Of a stretch of DNA of 39,352 nt, positions 33,701 through 39,352 are shown in pieces. The stretch's first letter is position 1; every line of letters begins with the position of its first letter. Where the stretch lies: contig JAJYAG010000046.1 of assembly GCA_021779665.1 (NCBI GenBank), positions 1-39,352 on the forward strand, given 5' to 3'. Origin of the DNA: Bacteroidota bacterium. Lineage in GTDB: Bacteria > Bacteroidota > Bacteroidia > Bacteroidales > JAAUTT01. Position numbers and translations under genes: made by a program. Below the pieces are notes generated by a model. It did not search any database and was not told where the DNA came from. It saw only the letters and a list, made by a program, of their open reading frames with translations.

Positions 33701-34575
33701 CCCCGGCGGGTTGCGGGACCGTACGATACTTTAGCAACATCCTTAATGCGCACCGGAACATTGTTTCTGACGGCAATTACAGAAGCCTCAAGATCTTCAG
33801 GACTTTTTACATAACCCAAACCTCTGATGATATATTCAACATTGTTGAGTTCGATAGTTTCTGCACCAATATCGAGGTTGCTTTTCCGAACAGCATTCAT
33901 CACATCCATTACAGAAACATTGAAAGCTTTTAATGCTTCGGGGTTCAGGTCAATCTGATATTCCTTTACAAAACCACCCACGGAAGCAACTTCCGACACA
34001 CCTTCAGCTGCAGAAAGGCCATATTTAACGTAGAAATCCTGAATAGTTCGCAATTCCTGAGGATCCCAGCCACCTTTAGGTTCACCGGTTTTGGGATCAC
34101 GACCTTCCAGCGTATACCAGAAAATTTGTCCCAGGGCCGTAGCATCAGGCCCCAATGTTGGAGAAACGCCCTGAGGCAAAGTGCCCGAGGGTAATGAGTT
34201 TAATTTTTCGAGAATACGGGATCGACTCCAGTAGAACTCAACTTCGTCCTTAAAAATTATATAGATAAACGACATGCCAAACATGGAAGTGCTCCGGATG
34301 GTTTGAACACCCGGTATTCCCAGCAACGCTGTGGTAAGCGGATATGTAATCTGATCCTGAATATCTTTAGGTGAACGCCCCATCCATTCGGTGGCAACAA
34401 TTTGCTGATTATCGCCAATATCGGGAATGGCATCTACCGGAACCGGATCGCGGGGCAATGAACCTGTTTTCCAGCTGAAAGGTGAATAAACCACGCCAAA
34501 CGCTATAAAAGCTATGAGAAAAATAAAGGTAACCAGCCGGTTCTCCAGGAAATATTTGACAAGTCGGTTAAACAT
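30730..34575 (-). CDS. cusA: CusA/CzcA-family heavy-metal efflux RND pump
   Basis: 1281 residues, about 200 more than E. coli CusA. The start is typical: TM1 in RLVTFIFLIAFIAFG, DAIPDIGDNQQIVATEW and GIPGVQTIRSTSMFGMSFIY. The proton-relay region includes GIAIAIGVMVDIGIVDVENI with the RND Asp/Glu residues, and the second half repeats it (VGFIALFGIATNDGVIMGTY). The porter domain includes KEFMPSLNEGSYLLMPTSMP, as in the heavy-metal efflux subfamily. Extra membrane segments and loops lie around 530-660 and 750-880, the usual enlargement in Bacteroidetes. It expels metal cations, probably Cu(I)/Ag(I) given its partners, using the proton gradient. Metal specificity is inference. Confidence 0.95.
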   Translation of the reverse strand: MFNRLVKYFLENRLVTFIFLIAFIAFGVVYSPFSWKTGSLPRDPVPVDAIPDIGDNQQIVATEWMGRSPKDIQDQITYPLTTALLGIPGVQTIRSTSMFGMSFIYIIFKDEVEFYWSRSRILEKLNSLPSGTLPQGVSPTLGPDATALGQIFWYTLEGRDPKTGEPKGGWDPQELRTIQDFYVKYGLSAAEGVSEVASVGGFVKEYQIDLNPEALKAFNVSVMDVMNAVRKSNLDIGAETIELNNVEYIIRGLGYVKSPEDLEASVIAVRNNVPVRIKDVAKVSYGPATRRGGLDKSGSEAVGAVVVARYGSNPMEVIGNVKEKVKELEAGLPQKTLADGSISKVTIVPFYDRTGLIKETIGTLESALSHEILISIIVIIVLVLNLRASFIVAGLLPIGVLMTFILMHLFGVDANIVALSGIAIAIGVMVDIGIVDVENILRHLEMPENHGIRGKQLMSVIYKATTEVRDAVVTSIATTIVSFLPVFAMEAAEGKLFHPLAFTKTFALLSAFILGIVVLPTLVHIFFNVRFDTRKIRKVFNGILIAGGFLFLIFWHTLPALALIAVGINNLMASRWPHEKKEYPNYINIGITLLVAVYYLSIEWLPLGAHNSTFLNFIFVAGIVALILSVLMSMVHFYEPILRWGLRNKWKFLILPAFTLFFGVLIWQGFDRLFGFVATGFEKAGWKTFRQTALWQGPVNAFPGTGKEFMPSLNEGSYLLMPTSMPHSSIEKNLDYIETLDKRLNAIPEVEVAVGKWGRVNSALDPAPVQMFENTINYRPEYILDENGHRKRFKVDGDGNFIFRSGTKYNPAKNGFRVVNADSLVADSRGDFFRQWRPHIKHPSDIWNEIVKVTNIPGLTSAPKLQPIETRLVMLSTGMRAPMGLKIYGPDLETIEKAGMVFEQALKHVPSVKASSVFYDRAVGAPYIELNLKREAMARYGMNISDVQEVLQVAVGGMALTNSVEGRERFPIRVRYARELRDNPEDLKRILIPAMNGAQVPLGEVADIGYTRGAQMIRSENTFLVGYVIFDKIEGKAEVDVVEEASKILQDKIAAGEIAVDPGVTYKFAGNYELQIRATKRLAIVIPVSLVLIFLLLFFQFKTVTASFIHFSGVFVAFAGGFIMLWLYGQGWFMNFSIAGINIRDMFQMHPINLSVAVWVGFIALFGIATNDGVIMGTYIHQVFEERKPSTVSEVREAVVTAGKKRVRPAMMTTAVAVIALLPVLTSTGKGADIMVPMAIPTFGGMIIQVMTIFVVPLFQAMWREWAVTRKKVSAVEPNNQ

Positions 34576-34620
34576 AATCTTCTTTTTTATTCCTTAATTA
34601 ATGAATTACTGACGTTTTCC

Positions 34621-34676
34621 AAAGCCGGCAACTGAGCCTTTCAAAGCCAGAAAGGCTCAGTCACTTTTACGGCTTT
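34621..34676 (-). promoter_or_regulatory. Double hairpin between the HMA and pump genes
   Basis: The inner stem ACTGAGCCTTTC (34631-34642) pairs with GAAAGGCTCAGT (34650-34661): 12 bp, 7-nt loop. The outer AAAGCCG (34621-34627) pairs with CGGCTTT (34670-34676). No T tract follows, so it may be an attenuator, a processing site or an RNA stabiliser that sets the ratio of small chaperone to pump. Confidence 0.7.
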
Positions 34677-34695
34677 CATCCATTTAGCAAGATGC

Positions 34696-35028
34696 CTATT
34701 TTCTGTACTTGCAGCAGCCTGGCAACTTGGCATAAGCAGCATCGTCACCTTTAACTTTTTCGGTATCGTAACCAACAGCGGCAATTTTCTTCTGAATGTC
34801 CTCATTCTTAATTTTAGAAGAATCGTACGATACTGTCATAACTTTGGTGTTTTTGTTCCATTCAGCCTTGGTTACACCATCAACTTTAGCGGCTTTTTCA
34901 ATTTTTGCCTTACACATTTCGCAATTACCCGATACTTTAAAAGTTTCGGTCTTTGGGGTTTGGGCATAGGAATTTAATCCCACAAATACTGCTAACAGAG
35001 CAGTAATAATGAATTTTACTGATTTCAT
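34696..35028 (-). CDS. Exported HMA-domain metal-binding protein
   Basis: 110 residues. Signal peptide 1-22 (cleavage after YAQ). An HMA ferredoxin-like domain covers about 28-95, with the metal site GNCEMCKAKIEKA (C36 and C39) in place of the usual MxCxxC. A second cysteine pair, C105-C106, is at the C-terminus (GCCKYRK). Being periplasmic, it likely buffers or delivers Cu(I) or a related ion to the CusABC-type pump encoded next, 120 nt downstream. A strong double hairpin in that gap could let the small protein be made in excess. Confidence 0.9.
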   Translation of the reverse strand: MKSVKFIITALLAVFVGLNSYAQTPKTETFKVSGNCEMCKAKIEKAAKVDGVTKAEWNKNTKVMTVSYDSSKIKNEDIQKKIAAVGYDTEKVKGDDAAYAKLPGCCKYRK

Positions 35029-35164
35029 GTTTAAAAAATTTAATAATTAAAAATTCTGATATTTTGATTATCGGAACAGCTTTCGCTCCAAAGCAGGCCA
35101 TAACAGTTTCGGGAATGAAACTATCCTGAAGCCTGAATACATTAATAGTTCAAACCCCAAACAA

Positions 35165-35203
35165 GAGTAAAAAAGTTACTCCCTGGGCATTAACTCTTAA
35201 TGC
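35165..35203 (-). other. Paired hairpins after the HYC_CC_PP-type gene
   Basis: GCATTAA-CTC-TTAATGC (35187-35203) and GAGTAA-AAAAG-TTACTC (35165-35181). The second contains a T run on the minus strand. They lie 9-47 nt beyond the stop codon and may partly terminate transcription within the operon. Confidence 0.45.
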
Positions 35204-35211
35204 TGGAATTC

Positions 35212-35634
35212 TCAAATACGGTAAATGCAGATATCGGCCAGATCGACTGAACTGGCCAGGAGAAGATAAGGAGGCGAGACTCCGGAATTATCAGATAAAT
35301 TAAAATATGCAGGAGTGAGAACTACACGAACAGGAATAAAAATATCCTGAAGAAGGTTTTTCGTAACCTCGGGGATTTTAAAAATTGAAATATTTTCGTA
35401 ATTCAGATTAACAGCGTAGGCATCAACTGTATTTTTACAGCAATTCGTACTATAAACCTCGGGATTGGGGCAGTCTTCCTGATCGTCTGCTTCCATACCA
35501 CAGGAAGCTTTAGCGCCGCTAAAAGAAACTTTCTTTGAAACTACTTCTCCACCGCAAAAATGCGTAGCAATGCTGAAATGCATCCCGGAAGCCAGGATGA
35601 AAACTGCAAAAATTATGGAGAACGCTTTTTTCAT
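35212..35634 (-). CDS. HYC_CC_PP-type exported cysteine protein
   Basis: 140 residues. Signal peptide about 1-24. The three defining spots of the Bacteroidetes HYC_CC_PP family are present: H25-F-C27 (Phe in place of Tyr), C65-C66 in STNCCKN, and PP in GVSPPYLL. Further cysteines at 45, 55 and 134. The family is uncharacterised. Its regular company with HMA proteins and metal pumps, seen again here, and its Cys/His content suggest periplasmic metal binding or sensing. It is the first gene of the metal efflux operon, directly behind a TATATTTG box. Confidence 0.8.
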   Translation of the reverse strand: MKKAFSIIFAVFILASGMHFSIATHFCGGEVVSKKVSFSGAKASCGMEADDQEDCPNPEVYSTNCCKNTVDAYAVNLNYENISIFKIPEVTKNLLQDIFIPVRVVLTPAYFNLSDNSGVSPPYLLLASSVDLADICIYRI

Positions 35635-35670
35635 GATGTCTGATACGAATTCATGTCAAAAATTGTTATG

Positions 35671-35678
35671 CAAATATA
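35671..35678 (-). promoter_or_regulatory. -7 box TATATTTG of the metal efflux operon
   Basis: Exact TAnnTTTG match on the minus strand, 37 nt upstream of the first gene's ATG. No clear TTG at the -33 distance, which would fit a promoter that needs an activator. I see no metal-responsive regulator gene next to it. Confidence 0.6.
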
Positions 35679-35764
35679 AGACTAAAAGATCTTTAATTTT
35701 GTGAAAAATAGTTAATTTTTACAAAAGGGGGTAGATTAAAGGGTCGGACCGTGGTAATGCTTCC

Positions 35765-38700
35765 TTAAATCAATCGTGTCCCGTCAAGCGTGAAGTAAAA
35801 AGTTGAGCCTTTCCCCACACCTTCGGATTCGAACCAAACTGTTCCGCCATGCACTTCCACAATACGTTTCACCAAAGCAAGTCCTATCCCGGTACCTTCG
35901 GTGCTGTTGTCGAGTTTTTCGAATAATCCAAAAAGCTTATGATGATATTTGGGATCGATGCCCGACCCGTTATCCCGTACAAACATGATAATCTGATCTT
36001 TATTCGTCCCATCAGGAAAAGCTCCAATTTCGATCAGCGGATGAGGCTGACTTCCCATAAATTTAGCCGCGTTATCAATAAGATTCTGGTATAGCTGAAT
36101 TAACCGCTGCATATGTCCGAAAAGCATAACCGGAGGCCCGGAAAATTTAACCTCGATGTTGGTTTGCAGCATCTGGCCTGCCAACAAGTCGAGTACTGTC
36201 TGAGCAACTTCTCTTAGCGGAACTTCTGTTTTCGACACTTCTTTTCTTCCTATTCTCGACAATTCCAACAACTCATCCAGTAATTTGCCCATCCGGTCCA
36301 CAGCATTCTGAATAAATGAAACGTCCTTATCCTGTGCCTCCACATCATTTAGCGCAATATCTTCCTTGAGATACGATGTAAAAGATTTAATTGTGACCAG
36401 CGGACTCTTCAAATCGTGCGACACGGTATAAATAAACCTAGTCAGTTCTTCATTTTTCTGTTTAAGCTCATGTTCTATCTTCTTTTGCTCGGTTATATCT
36501 TCTAAAACAGTTGCGAACTGGCCCTTTTTGGGTGAAATAACATTGATAATAAAATGTTTGTTTATACCCGGGAAGCTTGTCTCGAAACGAAAAGGTTGCC
36601 TGCTTCGGGCTACATTTATAAATTCCCCGAAATATTGCAGTTGATCATTCCGGGTTATATCATGGGCATAGAATTCATTTTGAGTTTCGAAAACCGGGAA
36701 TTGCCTGTATGCAGGGTTTGCATCAATAAGACGATAATTGTCAGTAATGTTTTCATCAGATGTTACTTCGTACAAAGCAACACCTTCGGTTATATTCTCA
36801 AATAACGACCGGAATTTTTCTTCGCTTTCGCGGAGTGCTTCCTCGGCCATTTTTCTATCGGTAATATCAGCAACAATACCTGTCATTCTCAAAGGCTTAC
36901 CCTCAGCACTATAAAGCACCCTTCCCCGGGGACCAATCCAATGAACAGAACCGTCAGGCCACTTAATTTTTGCATCGTATTCGAGCACACCGGTTTCAAT
37001 AGCACGGGCTACAGCATTTCTCACAACATGGTGATATTCCGGGAAAATATGCTTCACAGAGATTTCATACGACCATTCCGGCTGAGGTTCACTGTAGCCA
37101 AATATCTGATCGTGACGAAAAGAATGAATTGCCACACCTGTTTCAATATCAAAATCCCAGGTGCCAAGATCGGCCGATTCAATTACAGTGCGATACCTTT
37201 GCTCACTTTCCATTAGTTCCTGCATCAACTTCCTGCTCTCTGTAATATCCTGCCAGCCCATTACGCCTCCCGTGATTTTTCCGTCTTTATTCAATATAGG
37301 CGCAGAATTGCAAAGAACAGGAATTTTTTTCCCATCAGAACGGGTGATAATCCATTCTTCATTCCGAATTACCTCACCCTTCTGAACAGTGCGGCCTAAG
37401 GGGAGATCTTCAATTCTTGCCGGTGTTACGCCATCCATGTAATAAATCCCCCATGATTCAGTGTGATCCTCGACCGTATAGCCCACAATAGCTTCAAAAG
37501 GCTTTTCAATCAAATCGCGGCCATACCGGCTCACCATCCGAATCTTCGCATCGGGAGCATCGGCAATTGTTATTCCCATAGGAATATACTCCATCAAAGC
37601 CTGAAGTATATTCTTACCTTCTTCAGCATTTTTCAATGCTTCGCGAAGTCTGTCGTCCGTAAGCTTTCGTTCGTTAATATCCTTTACGGTTCCGATTGAA
37701 CGTAAATGTTTCCCTTCAGCATCGCGTATTGCCGATACCGAGATCTGCACCCAAAACTTAGTTCCATCTTTTTTCTGGTAGCGCTTTTCGTAATTCAGAA
37801 TATTATAATTGCCCTTATGAAGATTATTATATAAAAACTGGCTGTGCTCCCTGTCTTCCGGGGCAGTAACTTCAATCATGGTTTTAGCCAGAAGTTCGTC
37901 CTGCGAATATCCCAGAATTTCGCACACCTTATTGTTAACCAAAATAAACCTCATTTCGGTATCAAGTTCAACAATACCAATGGCAGCGTTATTGAAAATG
38001 CCGGCAAGTCTTTGTTCGCTGCTCCGTAATATTTCTTCATTTTTTCGCTGTTCATGAATATCAGTGCTGGTTCCAAACCAAAGTTGTATCTCTCCGTGTT
38101 CGTCGGGAACAGGCGACGCCAATGATAAAAACCACCTGTATTCACCGGTTTTGCTGCGCATCATATAAGTCTCCTTCCAAACACGGCCTTCATTTATTGC
38201 CTGCTGAAAACTTTTAAAAACACTTTCGGATTGGTTGGGATCATTTACGATTACATGCCCTCCGTTTTGCATTTCCTCCAGACTCACTCCGGTATAATCG
38301 TACCAGCGTTTATTAAACCACAAAGGTTTTCCGGTTTTATCGGATATCCATGCCATTTGAGAAATGTTATCGGCCAAAAGCCTGAATCTTAATTCGCTTT
38401 CGCGGAGCGCCCTTTCGACTTTTTTTCTTTCCGAAATATCTTCAACCGTCCCAATCGAATTTATATGGCGTCCGACCGAATCGTAAACTCCCGAAACAGT
38501 AACATGAACCCACAGCGCCGAGCCGTCCTTTTTTAAATACCGCTTCTCATATTTATGAATTCTGGTGGCTCCTGTATGAATGCCTTTGTTTACATAATCG
38601 CTTTTATCGCGGTCTTCGTAAAATGTGATATCGTTCACTGTTTTGCCCAGAAATTCTTCAAGAGAATAGCCCAGCATCTGACAAATACGCTCGTTTACAT

Positions 38701-39352
38701 TTATAAACCTGTCCTGGTTATCAACTTCCACTATACCTATGGCTGCATTGTTAAAAGTGGCGCGTAATCGCTGTTCATTCTTTTTTAATGCTTCTTCCAT
38801 AATTTTCCTATCGGAGATATCGGTAAGTAACCCCAGAATACAGACAACATTTTTCTGATTGTTGTACATTGGAGAAGCCGATAACATAGCCCATAAAAAT
38901 GAACCGTCCTTTCTGATATATTTTTGCTCATAGACATCTTTTGCACCTTTTGTGCGTTTTCCCAGGTTATTCTGAGCTATAGCTTTACCTTCCTCATCCA
39001 GAAAATCCAAAGCACTGCGTCCAATCATCTCATCAATACGATACCCCAGCATATCAGCCATCCGCTGGTTCAGAAAAATGGTTTTTGCATTCAAATCCGA
39101 AATCCACACCCCTTCATTGGCTGTTTCCACAATTTGTCTGAAAATATCTGTATTATCACCAAAAATTTCATTAAAAGCATTGTCAGAAGCTCTGTAACTC
39201 TCCTTCAGCCTGGCTTCCTCTTCCTGCAAATGATTAAGTTCATTCTGAAGTTTCAGAATTTCACTTCTTAAACTGGCAATCCGGGTTTGTTTAGTATCTT
39301 CAGATTTCATATCTAAATCCCTATTTAAGAATTTTATTGATGCAAAGCTCAT
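35765..39352 (-). CDS. Large multi-PAS sensor histidine kinase (start uncertain, at window edge)
   Basis: Up to 1195 residues. A coiled coil (about 20-55) precedes seven PAS domains at roughly 66-185, 192-315, 320-440, 447-570, 580-705, 712-835 and 845-965. HisKA follows, with the phosphorylated His in FIYTVSHDLKSPLVTIKSF, then HATPase motifs (LYQNLIDNAAKFMG, VRDNGSGIDPKYHHKLFGLF, GTGIGLALVKRI). No membrane segment, so it is cytosolic. PAS 2 and PAS 4 are nearly alike (both begin with FNNAAIGIVE). The frame is open to the window edge. ATG 39310, with AGGGA about 8-12 nt upstream, is a likely start, but ATG 39352 or an earlier one is possible. No receiver domain or adjacent regulator. Confidence 0.92.
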   Translation of the reverse strand: MSFASIKFLNRDLDMKSEDTKQTRIASLRSEILKLQNELNHLQEEEARLKESYRASDNAFNEIFGDNTDIFRQIVETANEGVWISDLNAKTIFLNQRMADMLGYRIDEMIGRSALDFLDEEGKAIAQNNLGKRTKGAKDVYEQKYIRKDGSFLWAMLSASPMYNNQKNVVCILGLLTDISDRKIMEEALKKNEQRLRATFNNAAIGIVEVDNQDRFINVNERICQMLGYSLEEFLGKTVNDITFYEDRDKSDYVNKGIHTGATRIHKYEKRYLKKDGSALWVHVTVSGVYDSVGRHINSIGTVEDISERKKVERALRESELRFRLLADNISQMAWISDKTGKPLWFNKRWYDYTGVSLEEMQNGGHVIVNDPNQSESVFKSFQQAINEGRVWKETYMMRSKTGEYRWFLSLASPVPDEHGEIQLWFGTSTDIHEQRKNEEILRSSEQRLAGIFNNAAIGIVELDTEMRFILVNNKVCEILGYSQDELLAKTMIEVTAPEDREHSQFLYNNLHKGNYNILNYEKRYQKKDGTKFWVQISVSAIRDAEGKHLRSIGTVKDINERKLTDDRLREALKNAEEGKNILQALMEYIPMGITIADAPDAKIRMVSRYGRDLIEKPFEAIVGYTVEDHTESWGIYYMDGVTPARIEDLPLGRTVQKGEVIRNEEWIITRSDGKKIPVLCNSAPILNKDGKITGGVMGWQDITESRKLMQELMESEQRYRTVIESADLGTWDFDIETGVAIHSFRHDQIFGYSEPQPEWSYEISVKHIFPEYHHVVRNAVARAIETGVLEYDAKIKWPDGSVHWIGPRGRVLYSAEGKPLRMTGIVADITDRKMAEEALRESEEKFRSLFENITEGVALYEVTSDENITDNYRLIDANPAYRQFPVFETQNEFYAHDITRNDQLQYFGEFINVARSRQPFRFETSFPGINKHFIINVISPKKGQFATVLEDITEQKKIEHELKQKNEELTRFIYTVSHDLKSPLVTIKSFTSYLKEDIALNDVEAQDKDVSFIQNAVDRMGKLLDELLELSRIGRKEVSKTEVPLREVAQTVLDLLAGQMLQTNIEVKFSGPPVMLFGHMQRLIQLYQNLIDNAAKFMGSQPHPLIEIGAFPDGTNKDQIIMFVRDNGSGIDPKYHHKLFGLFEKLDNSTEGTGIGLALVKRIVEVHGGTVWFESEGVGKGSTFYFTLDGTRLI

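Noticed and set aside
1-39352. CRISPR arrays, tRNA and rRNA genes
   Set aside because: No regularly spaced direct repeats and no tRNA- or rRNA-like sequences were noticed on either strand.

Overview
The window reads as a chromosome segment of a Bacteroidetes bacterium, probably Bacteroidales/Marinilabiliales-like. The evidence is protein style (a GH13 fragment, an HYC_CC_PP-type cysteine protein, many LytTR and PAS sensors), repeated TAnnTTTG -7 boxes typical of the phylum, and few Shine-Dalgarno sequences. The taxonomic placement is inference from these features only.

Left part (1-16 kb). The window opens inside a chimeric reading frame: a phosphate-transporter (PiT) fragment fused in frame to the C-terminal end of a GH13 amylase. 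A gene-poor stretch follows that holds a symmetric set of nested inverted repeats. Then come a signal-peptide O-methyltransferase, a DUF3267-type membrane zincin, a chemoreceptor, an Lrp/AsnC regulator, an MscS-type channel and D-Ala-D-Ala ligase. A coupled pair of exported proteins (TIM-barrel-like lipoprotein plus 755-residue helical-repeat protein) faces a four-gene minus-strand operon: PepSY-type membrane protein, LytS-type kinase, LytTR regulator, DUF4405-type cytochrome with a His/Glu-rich loop. Small membrane proteins and a double PRC-barrel protein follow.

Middle (16-20 kb). An SRPBCC/AHSA1 protein, a Upf1/IGHMBP2-like superfamily 1 helicase, and a Cache-PAS histidine kinase.

Accessory region (about 20.2-27.4 kb). 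It is visibly AT-richer and looks like a defence or mobile island. It carries a winged-helix regulator overlapping an AbiEii-like nucleotidyltransferase, with its own promoter and a perfect 9-1-9 palindrome at the transcription start. Next are a PrpE/ApaH-like phosphatase, an IS110-family transposase preceded by a promoter and a folded RNA that fits a bridge RNA, a HEPN-like protein, a 78-residue protein and a NACHT NTPase. Two ~135 bp direct repeats (63 bp core with one mismatch) bracket the IS110/HEPN/NACHT segment.

Right part (27.5-39.3 kb). A complete heavy-metal efflux operon on the minus strand: HYC_CC_PP-type protein, HMA metallochaperone-like protein, CusA/CzcA RND pump, TolC-like outer-membrane protein and CusB adaptor. 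A TATATTTG box precedes it and a strong double hairpin lies between the chaperone and pump genes. A large seven-PAS histidine kinase on the same strand reaches the window edge.

The most promising candidates for something undescribed are the regulator/nucleotidyltransferase pair with its operator, the repeat-bracketed NACHT/HEPN island, the IS110 guide-RNA candidate, and the nested repeat array at 770-915.
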